A DNA stretch of 64,000 bases from CAWBRT01 sp963819175 (GTDB lineage Bacteria; Acidobacteriota; Terriglobia; Terriglobales; Acidobacteriaceae): positions 265,157-329,156 of the forward strand of contig CAWFVJ010000021.1 in assembly GCA_963819175.1 (NCBI GenBank), in the 5' to 3' direction. The translations under genes were made by a program, and so were the position numbers. Below, piece by piece: positions 48,619 through 57,180 of this stretch (position 1 is the first letter of the stretch; each line of letters opens with the position of its first letter). The notes beneath the pieces are model-generated. The model saw nothing but the letters and a program-made list of their open reading frames with translations. It was not told the DNA's origin and ran no database searches.

Positions 48619-49713
48619 ATGTATTTTGTGCCACTCATACTTCTTTTGACGGCAGGCGCTTGGGTTGCATGGCGGCACCATCCGGCATATTCAGCGCAAA
48701 CGGCCATGCAGACGGCTTTCGTCCTGCTGTTGTCGCTGGCGGCCCTTACCGGTCTGATCGCGGCCGATATCAACTTCGCGATGCGCAAGTCCCCGCTCCT
48801 GGGCGCAATCATTCTTGCTGGGCTCATCGTTTTTGGAACGCTCGCGCTCATCTTCGCGATCCTGGCTGTATCCACTCCGAAGGCAGCGCGGCTGGAAGCG
48901 AAGTTGCCACCTCTGGCAAAGCCCATCTACTTCCATCGGCGGAGGATATCCAAGTGGGTGAAGTTTTTCGTGATCTTCCTCGCACTATGTGGAATACTTT
49001 TTGCAGTGATTCCTGGGGACGATCGCTATGTGGCTTTGGTAATCGGCGGCATGGCGCTCTTCATAGCCGCTATTATTCTGCCTGTGACGTATGTCAACGC
49101 CCGGCGTCTTGATGTCTCGCTCGCCGCGCTCAAGTGCTCTCCGTGGCTTCACTGGCAATACCCGCCGGAGCAGTGGGAGCAGTGGAACAACATCCAGGTC
49201 GAACGCCTGGAGGCCGCGCCTGCTAAGGTTGCCTTGAAGCTTGACTGGCGCAGCCTAGCATGGACATTCGCCGCTATTGCGGCAACCATCTTTTTCTTCT
49301 ATCCCGGTCAATGGCTCGCGGACATTGTGGGAGTTCTGATCTGCTGTGGCCTCCTGCTCGTAATCGTCTGGGGGGTGCCACGCGAGAGCCGGCGCGAGGC
49401 CGAAAAGGTGCGCTTTGGCCTTCTCAAGGCCGCGCCGGAGGTTTACTTCGGCCATGACGGTGTGTTTTGCAACGGCGTCTACATGACTTGGCTCACGAGC
49501 GATATTTATCTGATGGCGGCGTCACTCGATGAGAGGCAGCCACGCAGTCTGCTCTTCCGTTTTGAGAAGGCCATGTCAAGTCCTTATGCTGAATGTACTG
49601 CGCTCCCTATCCGCCAAAGCGTGCTCATCCCCGAGGGCTGTGATGGTGATCTCGTGCGGCTGCAGAAGGAGTTGGAAGCACGCTGTCCCAAGGCGCAAAT
49701 CGCCCTCTGCTGA
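48619..49713 (+). CDS. Hypothetical multi-pass membrane protein
   Basis: Unrecognised, 364 residues. Hydrophobic segments include YFVPLILLLTAGAWVA, AFVLLLSLAALTGLIAADIN, LLGAIILAGLIVFGTLALIF, FFVIFLALCGILFAVI, LVIGGMALFIAAIILPVTY and a later pair around TFAAIAATIFFFYPG, followed by a 100-residue cytoplasmic domain (YFGHDGVFCNGVYMTWLTSD) that looks PH-like in pattern. A strong ribosome site (GGAGG, six bases) supports the ATG. Not clearly linked to neighbours: pstB runs away from it, and the lipoprotein gene 49851-51326 converges. Confidence 0.7.
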   Translation: MYFVPLILLLTAGAWVAWRHHPAYSAQTAMQTAFVLLLSLAALTGLIAADINFAMRKSPLLGAIILAGLIVFGTLALIFAILAVSTPKAARLEAKLPPLAKPIYFHRRRISKWVKFFVIFLALCGILFAVIPGDDRYVALVIGGMALFIAAIILPVTYVNARRLDVSLAALKCSPWLHWQYPPEQWEQWNNIQVERLEAAPAKVALKLDWRSLAWTFAAIAATIFFFYPGQWLADIVGVLICCGLLLVIVWGVPRESRREAEKVRFGLLKAAPEVYFGHDGVFCNGVYMTWLTSDIYLMAASLDERQPRSLLFRFEKAMSSPYAECTALPIRQSVLIPEGCDGDLVRLQKELEARCPKAQIALC

Positions 49714-49850
49714 GATGGTGCCGGTTCGTTTGACCAAAGTGAATTGCGACCAACATTTACCTTTTCCCTGGGGTTGCTCACTTCTGTCATCTCGCAGAAT
49801 CCGTCGCCCGCTCTGAGCTCTGCGCCAGGCGGGCGACGGCGCCTTCAGAA

Positions 49851-51326
49851 TCAAAACTCCCCAGGCTTGAGGTTCGAGTTGCTCACGTACGAGTACTTGC
49901 TCGGATTCGACTGCACCAACGCCTGGGCGGCCGAGTTCCATTGCGTCGATTGCGAGCCAGTGCTGTTGTTCTGCACCACCGACTGGTCCAGCAGATAGTT
50001 GGTGAAGCCCGCGACGTTCTGCGCGTTGGCGGTCTGGCCGGCGTTCCAGGACGCCTGCTCGGCGCTGTTGGCGGCCCCGGATGCGTTGATCCGAGCCGTG
50101 GTCTGCTGACCAATTTGTTGAATGTTACCGATGGCTCTTGCCGCCTGAGCCTCCACTTGCTTGTTCATGGCTGCGATGACTGGGCCGGTTATGGCAGCTA
50201 CTTGCTGTTTGATGAGCGCCGTGTTCACCTGGAAGCTGGCGAAGATAGCGGTTACAGTGGCGCGATCCTGGTCGGCGAAGGCGTTGGGAACGACGGAGTG
50301 GAAGAATGAGATCCCGTACACGCCGCCTTGGCCAGGGGCGGTCATGCACATCGTCGAGTTCATCTCGTAGGCTTTTCCGTCGGCACTCAGGTGTCCCGTG
50401 ACATGCGCACAGCGCTCTCCCTGGGGCGCAGGAATCTGCTCGGAGTGGTCAATCTGAATGTTGGCGGGACCTGCCCCGCTTATGCGGCGAACCTGTTGCC
50501 AAATGTCGGGAAAGGCCTTCGTCAGGTCGGCGTTCGACGGATACACAACGACCGTTCCTTTATAGTTTGCTACCGTGCGATTCACCCCAATCTGGCGCAC
50601 CAAGGAATTGTTTGGGTCGACCGCCGTAGGGCTCAAGTTGAGATCAACAACCTCTCCATTTGGGCCTGTGATCCATATGGTTCCTCCGGCGCTGTGGGGG
50701 TCCACCTTCCACCCGCTAGGCAGGCCGACGCTGGCCGTTTTGTCGGACAGCGTAATCCGATGCAGTGCAGCGGCCGAGCCCGATTGTCCGCCAGGAGCAG
50801 CGGCAGCGGGCTGGACCGATTGTCCACCTGAGGCAGTGGCCGGGCGCGATTGTGCGCCAGTCGGGGAACCGGAAGCCGCCCGCGCTGCACCCGGATTCCA
50901 GAGGCCGGACAGTTGCTGGAGCAGCGGATTCACCGTACTCCCGAAGCGTGACGCTACGTCATAGACCATTGCCCCGTCTATCTGGTTGGGACCGGTCGCG
51001 TTGGCAATCACCAAGCCCGCCAATGGGATGTTTCCGTCCGGATGGTCTGTCACCGTAAAGAACACCCCGACTGAATTGCTTCCGCGAAACTGGAAGGGCT
51101 CTCCAATTTTCGGTTTCTCGCCGCAGTCGGTATGTAATGTGCTCAACAACTTGGTCATCGCTGCCCCCTGGGTGGTAGCTCCAGCCACCACCCCATAGCG
51201 AATCTTGCCTCCCTGCGGAGCACTGATGGTGGTCAGCTGAATTGGCCCTTGCGTTTGTGACTCGCAGCCACAGCTGAAAACGATGGACAAGGAGAGAAAT
51301 ACAATAAATCGTCTTAACCAACGCAT
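49851..51326 (-). CDS. Hypothetical lipoprotein, paralogue A
   Basis: Unrecognised family, 491 residues. Lipoprotein-like signal (RFIVFLSLSIVFSCGC). An N-terminal module (IRYGVVAGATTQGAAMTKLL, then NSVGVFFTVTDHPDGNIPLA), a Ser/Pro/Gln linker, a middle module (SVGLPSGWKVDPHSAGGTIW; GPNGEVVDLNLSPTAVDPN) and an Ala/Gln-rich C-terminus ending with NYLLDQSVVQNN and PSKYSYV. The neighbouring 52012-53475 protein has every one of these modules in the same order. The middle block, a PxGWxxxP followed by a strand pattern, is like that in proteins that handle serine-rich or eukaryote-like secretion, but no function is assigned. Confidence 0.75.
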   Translation of the reverse strand: MRWLRRFIVFLSLSIVFSCGCESQTQGPIQLTTISAPQGGKIRYGVVAGATTQGAAMTKLLSTLHTDCGEKPKIGEPFQFRGSNSVGVFFTVTDHPDGNIPLAGLVIANATGPNQIDGAMVYDVASRFGSTVNPLLQQLSGLWNPGAARAASGSPTGAQSRPATASGGQSVQPAAAAPGGQSGSAAALHRITLSDKTASVGLPSGWKVDPHSAGGTIWITGPNGEVVDLNLSPTAVDPNNSLVRQIGVNRTVANYKGTVVVYPSNADLTKAFPDIWQQVRRISGAGPANIQIDHSEQIPAPQGERCAHVTGHLSADGKAYEMNSTMCMTAPGQGGVYGISFFHSVVPNAFADQDRATVTAIFASFQVNTALIKQQVAAITGPVIAAMNKQVEAQAARAIGNIQQIGQQTTARINASGAANSAEQASWNAGQTANAQNVAGFTNYLLDQSVVQNNSTGSQSTQWNSAAQALVQSNPSKYSYVSNSNLKPGEF

Positions 51327-51609
51327 AAGAGCGCTTCCTTTCCTGAGTCGAAACTGCCGTACTGGAGACAGCGAAAAACGAGCCTAAATTGCCTCAAATG
51401 GAATCTTTTCTTCAGCTCTGAATCGCTCCGATTATACTGCCGTGAGCAATCTTCGGGCAGATTTCGTCAGCGCAGACGCAGACTACGCGCCTTCTACAGC
51501 TCTCCCGCATTGAATGCCAGCTGCCCCCGACGAGTCAGTATCCTGGATTACCATCCGGAAATTATCATGAAGTTCAGAGGACAGCAGATAACGGGCAGCA
51601 AATCGCCTT

Positions 51610-51936
51610 TTAACTCGCTATCCGCATTCGGGAATCGTGTTGAAGTCCTGGTCGCCGGGTTCCGGACGGATGACGGGCAACACGGAAGTTATATCGGGCT
51701 ACGGCGCGCACCCGCTCGATGATCAGATTGCGTTCCAGTTCAGCGATGGTGCTGACAATGACCACCATCGCCCGGCCCAGCGGTCCGCTGGTGTCGATAT
51801 TTTCCCGGAAGCTGACGAACTCAACCTTTATATGATTGAGTTCGTCCAGAACCTCGAAGAAGTGGCGGACTGAACGATCCAGGAGTTGAGCCGAATTGGC
51901 AACATCCTGCATGCAGCATGGAATCGACACGCGCAA
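51610..51936 (-). pseudogene. Serine recombinase (resolvase), central fragment
   Basis: Reads LLDRSVRHFFEVLDELNHIK, VEFVSFRENIDTSGPLGRAM and STIAELERNLIIERVRA. These are the helix D to helix E part of resolvase-family recombinases (D-R-x-x-R-S, then E-N-I-D-T, then A-E-L-E-R-x-L-I-x-E-R). The catalytic N-terminus and the C-terminal HTH are missing, and the ends (MRVSIPCCM and RHPSGTRRPG) are unrelated. It fits the same recombinase type as the N-terminal scrap at 6879-6950. It lies exactly between two paralogous lipoprotein genes. Confidence 0.75.
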
Positions 51937-52011
51937 GAATTACGGCACCGATCTGCTCAGCGCGAGGCAGACCAGCGTCCCGGCCAAAGTGGCCTGCCGT
52001 ACAGCACATTA

Positions 52012-53475
52012 TCAGTAATCAATACCCTTCCAGTAGTTTGGCGTGTTGACGATCTCGTACTTGTTAGGGTTAGCCTTGACGAGGGCATTGGCGGTTGAAT
52101 TCCAGACCGTGGCGTGGCCCGCTGCACCACTGCCGCTGACATTGTTGTTCTGTACCACCGATTGGTCCAGCAGGTAGTTGCTGAATCCCTGTCCGCTCTT
52201 GGAGATATTGTCCTCGTGTTGGTTAAATTGCGCTTGCTCGGCGCTGTTGGCGGCCTCAGTCGCGTTCATGCGGGCGGTGGCCTGCTGGCCGATCTGATGG
52301 ATCTGGCCAATGTACTGCTGGGCGCTGGCCCGAATCTGCTGGTCGCTTTGCTGCTTCTGCTTCATCTGCGTGGCCATTTGCTGGTTGACCACCTGCGAGT
52401 TCATCTTGTAGGTGGCGATAATTGCTTTCTGTAGATCTTGCTCTTTGTCGGCCACAGCGTTCGGAAGCAGGGCGTGGTCCAGCATCACAGAGTAGCCGCC
52501 AAAGCTGGCAATGGGATCGATGGCGCACATCAGGTCGTTAAAGGCCTGCATGCCTTTGCCGTCGGGATTCATGTGCCCCGTAGCGCGGGCGCAGTGGTTG
52601 CCTTGAGCAGCCGGCATGGGATCAATCTTGTCCACCTGAATGGGCGCCGGACCCTGGCCGCCGGCCTTTCGCCACGCTTGAAAGAGGTTGACGAAGTCCT
52701 TCTCGATATTGCCGCGGAATGGATAAACCAGCGTGCCGGGAGGGATGAGAGAAAGGTGCTTTCGGGCCGAATTAACCTGAAAAGGGTTAGTAGGGTCGAT
52801 GGCGGTGCGCGTCATCTCTATGCCAATTTGTTCGCCATTTGGCCCGCGCACAATGATCGCGCCCCGGCCGCTCTGCGGGTCCACCTTCCAACCGTCTGGG
52901 ACGGAGATGGTGGCAGAATTGTCGGACGCGGTGACCGCGTGCAGCGGTACGGAAGACTTGGTCGGTGCACCCGAGGTCGAGGCCGATTTACCACCACCCG
53001 GTGTGCCGGATGGGGACGGAGTTTCGCCGGGATGCCAGGCGGCGAACAGCTGCTGTAGCATGGGGTTAGCTGTCTTGCCGAAGCGGTCAGCGGAGTCGGA
53101 AACCAAACCCACCTCGAACTGATTGGCGCCGGCTTGCGCGGCGATGACCATACCGGCCAACTGCCTGTTGCCCTGCGCATGGTCGACGACAGTGAAGAAG
53201 ACTCCAGAAGAGTTCGTGCCCTTGACACGGAAGACCTGGCCTACGCTGGGCTTTTCGCCGCAGGCTTGATGGACCTGGCTCAGAACCTTGGCCATGGCAG
53301 CTGGCAGGCTAGTGGCTCCATCCACGCGGCCGTATTCGATGATGCTGCCCTGGGTGGTGGGGAGGGTGGTAAACGGCGCCGGATTCGACGCACTCGCCGG
53401 ATTCGATGCATTGCAGGAGCACAGAGCCAACGCAAATAACATGATAAACGCGGAAAGAAGTCTTGCGATACGCAT
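52012..53475 (-). CDS. Hypothetical lipoprotein, paralogue B
   Basis: Unrecognised family, 487 residues. Same plan as paralogue A: lipoprotein signal (AFIMLFALALCSCNAS), N-terminal module (IIEYGRVDGATSLPAAMAKV; NSSGVFFTVVDHAQGNRQLA), linker rich in Gly/Ser/Thr, middle module (TISVPDGWKVDPQSGRGAII; GPNGEQIGIEMTRTAIDPTN) and C-terminus with ANSAEQAQFNQHED, NYLLDQSVVQNN and NPNKYEIVN. GGAG lies eight bases before ATG 53475; the longer frame to 53493 is not needed. 52 bases from the lipoprotein gene 53528-55027 on the same strand, so a shared transcript is likely. Confidence 0.75.
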   Translation of the reverse strand: MRIARLLSAFIMLFALALCSCNASNPASASNPAPFTTLPTTQGSIIEYGRVDGATSLPAAMAKVLSQVHQACGEKPSVGQVFRVKGTNSSGVFFTVVDHAQGNRQLAGMVIAAQAGANQFEVGLVSDSADRFGKTANPMLQQLFAAWHPGETPSPSGTPGGGKSASTSGAPTKSSVPLHAVTASDNSATISVPDGWKVDPQSGRGAIIVRGPNGEQIGIEMTRTAIDPTNPFQVNSARKHLSLIPPGTLVYPFRGNIEKDFVNLFQAWRKAGGQGPAPIQVDKIDPMPAAQGNHCARATGHMNPDGKGMQAFNDLMCAIDPIASFGGYSVMLDHALLPNAVADKEQDLQKAIIATYKMNSQVVNQQMATQMKQKQQSDQQIRASAQQYIGQIHQIGQQATARMNATEAANSAEQAQFNQHEDNISKSGQGFSNYLLDQSVVQNNNVSGSGAAGHATVWNSTANALVKANPNKYEIVNTPNYWKGIDY

Positions 53476-53527
53476 TTGACAGTCTCCATCCATATCAAGA
53501 AGCTAAATCACCAGCGGCGCGGGAATA

Positions 53528-55027
53528 CTATCGAAGTATCTCCGTGAGTGAATACTTGGAAACATCCACAGTTACTTGTGATGTGAGTTGGTTGATGAGA
53601 CGGAACATATCTCGGTCCCAGTATTGGTTTTCCGTGCCCTCGGCGCTCTTCATGTCGGCAATGCGATAAGTAACCCCTCTGTAGTCCATCTGGACAATTG
53701 GCGGTATTTCCTCGTTTCCGGTTCTGCCTGTTAAGCGCAATAACGGAAGTCGCTCGACGACCGGAACTGCATCCAGGAATCTAGGCAGATTCTTCAACTT
53801 CTGCTCTGGTGGCGTATTGAGGCTGTCGGGAATGAGAGGGTTGGCGTGCAAGAGCGTCTCATATGGAAGCTGTTCCTGAGCTGCAGCCGCCATCAGTCCT
53901 AGCAAAGAACGCATCACCAGATGGGCGGATATTCCATACGTCCCGGACTTTGAGCCGCACGAGTCCTGATGATTTGAGCTTCCCTCGATGGCAAAACCGT
54001 GGGCAAGGCTCGCGAGAATTACGTCGAGTGCGGGCCCGAACTTGAGTTCTTTCATCTCCGGGTCATTCAGAATCTGTTGTTTAATTTGCTCAAGGTGTGG
54101 AATGAGATTTGTGCCCTCACTGTGAAGCGGATAGAGCGAGAACATGGGGCTAAACACTTTCTGCCCGAGAAGCCATTTCGTGCCGACGTGTTCCCAAACG
54201 GCGTTCTTTTGTGAGGCGGTTACGAGATCCTGAGCTTTCGGAGTGTTCGTTGCATTGTCTTCTAACCCCGAATTGCTGCTATAGGGTACGAATGTGTTTG
54301 TGCCCCGAAGCAGCAGGCTACCATGCTTCTGCAGCCAGTACACGACCGCGTTGATCCTCAGAAAGGTTACATAGCTGGAGAGTGCTTCCGGATCACGAAG
54401 ATACTCAGTGTCGACGGTGCCATCCGATCTGCGATAGACGGTCGGAGGCACATTTCGGATCGTTTCGACCGTGCAGCTTTCTGCGGAGCTCCTGGTAAGC
54501 TCAATTCGATCCACCATCAGGCGGAAAAGTTGATCCACCCGCCAGCCCTGTTCGTAGAGTATGTAGAACGTTTCTGCGGGAACCGGTTTCAAGAGGAGTC
54601 GCGCATTGGTTTCATCATTCACCGGGACAAATGTGAATATCGGATCGTGCTCATAGCTTGCAAGAGAATTTCCCCCGCCGGCCGGCCCGCCAATAAGCGG
54701 ATTAGCGTTTCCGACTGCATAGGTACCGGTCCCTGTCAGGGACGCTTGCATCCTATAAGCACTCGTAATCCCGCCAATCTTAAAGAAATAAGTAGGATCA
54801 CGGTTTTGGAGCCGTGCCAGGTTCAAGAGCATCTCTCGATTCGAGGTATCCGCGTAGACCCTCTCGAAACCCACGAAGTCCGTCTTCAGACGTTTCACCG
54901 CGCAGCCGGACAAAACCACCAGAATAAAGCTGATGAAAATCAGTAGCAGATGGGCGCCCCTACGCGTCGCGGGCGAAGGGAGCCCTGGTGACAGTGGAAC
55001 CGTAAAGTCTGGCAATCTCGATTTCAT
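53528..55027 (-). CDS. Hypothetical lipoprotein (499 aa)
   Basis: Outer-membrane-type lipoprotein: lipobox LVVLSGC with Cys42 after a hydrophobic segment (LLLIFISFILVVLS). It continues KRLKTDFVGFERVYADTSNR, EMLLNLARLQNRDPTYFFKI, and later PVPAETFYILYEQGWRVDQL and LRINAVVYWLQKHGSLLLRG. I know such proteins as neighbours of DUF900-type hydrolases in other bacteria, without assigned function. GGAG precedes the ATG by six bases. The next gene upstream on the same strand (55551-56942) is a DUF900-type hydrolase, 523 bases away. Confidence 0.7.
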   Translation of the reverse strand: MKSRLPDFTVPLSPGLPSPATRRGAHLLLIFISFILVVLSGCAVKRLKTDFVGFERVYADTSNREMLLNLARLQNRDPTYFFKIGGITSAYRMQASLTGTGTYAVGNANPLIGGPAGGGNSLASYEHDPIFTFVPVNDETNARLLLKPVPAETFYILYEQGWRVDQLFRLMVDRIELTRSSAESCTVETIRNVPPTVYRRSDGTVDTEYLRDPEALSSYVTFLRINAVVYWLQKHGSLLLRGTNTFVPYSSNSGLEDNATNTPKAQDLVTASQKNAVWEHVGTKWLLGQKVFSPMFSLYPLHSEGTNLIPHLEQIKQQILNDPEMKELKFGPALDVILASLAHGFAIEGSSNHQDSCGSKSGTYGISAHLVMRSLLGLMAAAAQEQLPYETLLHANPLIPDSLNTPPEQKLKNLPRFLDAVPVVERLPLLRLTGRTGNEEIPPIVQMDYRGVTYRIADMKSAEGTENQYWDRDMFRLINQLTSQVTVDVSKYSLTEILR

Positions 55028-55550
55028 GGCAGCTCCAGGAGTTGTAATAATAACCGTGCGCGGGACAGGCGCGATCGTATTGCAATATAGGAACGCACCG
55101 CGTAAAGCACTGAATCCGGAGCAATTCCGGCACGCCTATCTTGGGGCCACTCTTGCAGATCCCTCGATAGAGGCAGTTAACCAAATCTTGTTGCGCCCCG
55201 ATCATTTTCCCGCTGACTGACGCCTGAATTTCTGCATCGAAAACCCGATCTTTCGGTCGAAGCTCGAGTACGCAGGCTCGGCCAGAATGCGTCACGAAAA
55301 GGGATGACGATTCGCTGCTCAGACAGTCGCGTAAATCTACTCCATATCCGTATCGGAGTCGAGCGCAAACACAACTGAATTTGACCGACTAGTGGTATTT
55401 CGGGCCGATTGAAGTCTCAAAACAGGAATTCCGGTCGATAAAGCCCCTTGCCCCATGGATTGAAAGGAGAGCATCCATGACGTCTTCCCGCGCATTGCGG
55501 CCATTTCCAAGTTTTCACTCAAGTCGTCCGGCACCCAATCATTTGGCGAC
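55028..55550. other. Intergenic, no feature seen
   Basis: About 520 bases between a lipoprotein gene and a hydrolase gene, both on the minus strand. Short minus-strand frames are Arg/Ser-rich and not protein-like. A promoter for the lipoprotein gene should be here. Confidence 0.4.
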
Positions 55551-56942
55551 TCAATTCGGGGCACTCAGTTGCCAATAGCCAAGACTCCCAACGGATATCC
55601 TTGTAAGGCCCATCCGCGGGGGTAGCGTGCCTTTCAAAAACTCCAGCAGGTCCGAAACGACACTTCGGCTGTCACCGTAGTAACTGTGCCCGAGAGCATC
55701 CACGCTAATCTTTGAAACGTCGATCGTGTCAACACCGGGCATGACGATGGAATTACCTCCTCCTTCTCCTGCCCTCCGCTCTTTGTTGAACAGCATGTGT
55801 GACGCAGCCAGTGCTTGATCGTGCTCTGAAACGTAAAGAGCGATCTTATTCTGCGGCTTCCGGATCTGTTCTACCAGCTTCATGAAGACATCCCTATCGA
55901 CATCTGGTGCAGCAAGGACGATAGTGTGAAACTCATTGAACTTCTTGAAATGCGGATCCGCTGCGAGTTGCGACACAGCAGGCAAGAGTGCGCGGTTTCC
56001 CATGCTATGTGCGATCAGGTGAACAACCGTCGCGCCGGACCTGTCTGCCACCTCCTGCAGAAATTGTTTCAAATTTCCGACTGTTTGTTGAACACTTTCT
56101 TCGTCATCAAGGTACCCCAAAAGGCTGGCCCTCGATGGCCAGCTATAGAGGATTGGCGCGCCTTTGAAACCGAAATCGTATGCCAGCTGCGCGGTGCGAA
56201 TTGCAGCGTTTTCAAAACTGACGTTATATCCGTGAATAAAAACAAACACGTCCTTGGTTGGCGAGGATTTAACGGTTCCAGAAACTTCCTTGAAGAACAA
56301 ATCCTTCGACTCAGGCTCGACCTTCTGCAGCACTAGGTGCTTCTCAGGGTCGGGGCGGAACTCAAATCTCCAAATGGAAGGGCGCTCCAAATTGGCGATG
56401 GAATGCGTTTCAGGAATGCTGACTTCGCAGAAGCCGTAGGCGAGAGTGCCATTGTCTGACTTCACGCCCAGGTATCGGACCGAATTTTGGTCCATGCCTG
56501 CTTTTCGGTCGGTGGCGTAGAACACGCGTACGACTGTAAATCGGGGACTGATGCCGCGCGCTTTGACGGGCACCTTCAGCACAAGCGCGAAAGTCAGCGA
56601 TGGCACGCTTGGACCTTTGCTTATCTCAAACTCCTTTTCGTCGCCGTCGTATCCTACCGCAGACGCGTGAATTAAATAGTCGCCCGGAGGCAAGACAATG
56701 CCGAACAACGCGAACTTTCCATCCACATCACTCAATGTGTCCGCGAGAATCTCATCAGGAGAATCGGCCTTGCGTACGTCAACACGCGCCCCCGCCACAG
56801 GACTGCCGCTCGGACCCTGAATGGTTCCTTGCAGGATGATTTGTGGCTGCTCGCTCGCAGACGGCGATTGACCTTGAATCTGGGCCGTCAATGAAAAAGA
56901 GAAGATACAAATACTTAGAAGGCCTACCCCAAAACGATTCAT
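55551..56942 (-). CDS. Exported DUF900-type alpha/beta hydrolase with carboxypeptidase-regulatory-like domain
   Basis: A 463-residue exported hydrolase. Signal peptide (GVGLLSICIFSFSLTAQIQG), then a beta-sandwich of the carboxypeptidase-regulatory type (ILQGTIQGPSGSPVAGARVD; FALFGIVLPPGDYLIHASAV), then the DUF900 alpha/beta hydrolase: RVFYATDRKAG, DVFVFIHGYNVSFENAAIRT, ILYSWPSRA, nucleophile Ser in VHLIAHSMGNRALLPA, IVLAAPDVDRDVF, and His in LGHSYYGDS. The start at 56942 has GGAG eight bases upstream; the frame is open 128 codons further without a signal. It is divergent from the caspase gene across 238 bases. Substrate unknown; such hydrolases are esterase- or lipase-like. Confidence 0.82.
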   Translation of the reverse strand: MNRFGVGLLSICIFSFSLTAQIQGQSPSASEQPQIILQGTIQGPSGSPVAGARVDVRKADSPDEILADTLSDVDGKFALFGIVLPPGDYLIHASAVGYDGDEKEFEISKGPSVPSLTFALVLKVPVKARGISPRFTVVRVFYATDRKAGMDQNSVRYLGVKSDNGTLAYGFCEVSIPETHSIANLERPSIWRFEFRPDPEKHLVLQKVEPESKDLFFKEVSGTVKSSPTKDVFVFIHGYNVSFENAAIRTAQLAYDFGFKGAPILYSWPSRASLLGYLDDEESVQQTVGNLKQFLQEVADRSGATVVHLIAHSMGNRALLPAVSQLAADPHFKKFNEFHTIVLAAPDVDRDVFMKLVEQIRKPQNKIALYVSEHDQALAASHMLFNKERRAGEGGGNSIVMPGVDTIDVSKISVDALGHSYYGDSRSVVSDLLEFLKGTLPPRMGLTRISVGSLGYWQLSAPN

Positions 56943-57124
56943 GGCTTCTTCTCCGATTGTGGACCGAGCCAGTGGAAAACGTCCGACCGTGCCCAGAGCG
57001 ACGACCCGCACTGGATTGTGCTCATATTGTTGGATAGCGCAGCGTTTGTCAATGAGTTGCTGAGATTGCGCCGATGAATGAGTCCCTACATGACAGACAT
57101 CGCGCACTTTAACCCGCATACTCA

Positions 57125-57152
57125 TTGTATTCTGGAAGGGTTGGTCTATACT
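57125..57152 (+). promoter_or_regulatory. Candidate sigma-70-type promoter of the caspase gene
   Basis: TTGTAT (57125-57130) and TATACT (57147-57152) with a 16-base spacer, 28 bases before the ATG of the caspase-like gene. The -10 box is a near-perfect match, the -35 box weaker. Confidence 0.4.
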
Positions 57153-57180
57153 TTGTGGCAGTTTTTCATTCGGGGCGCAT

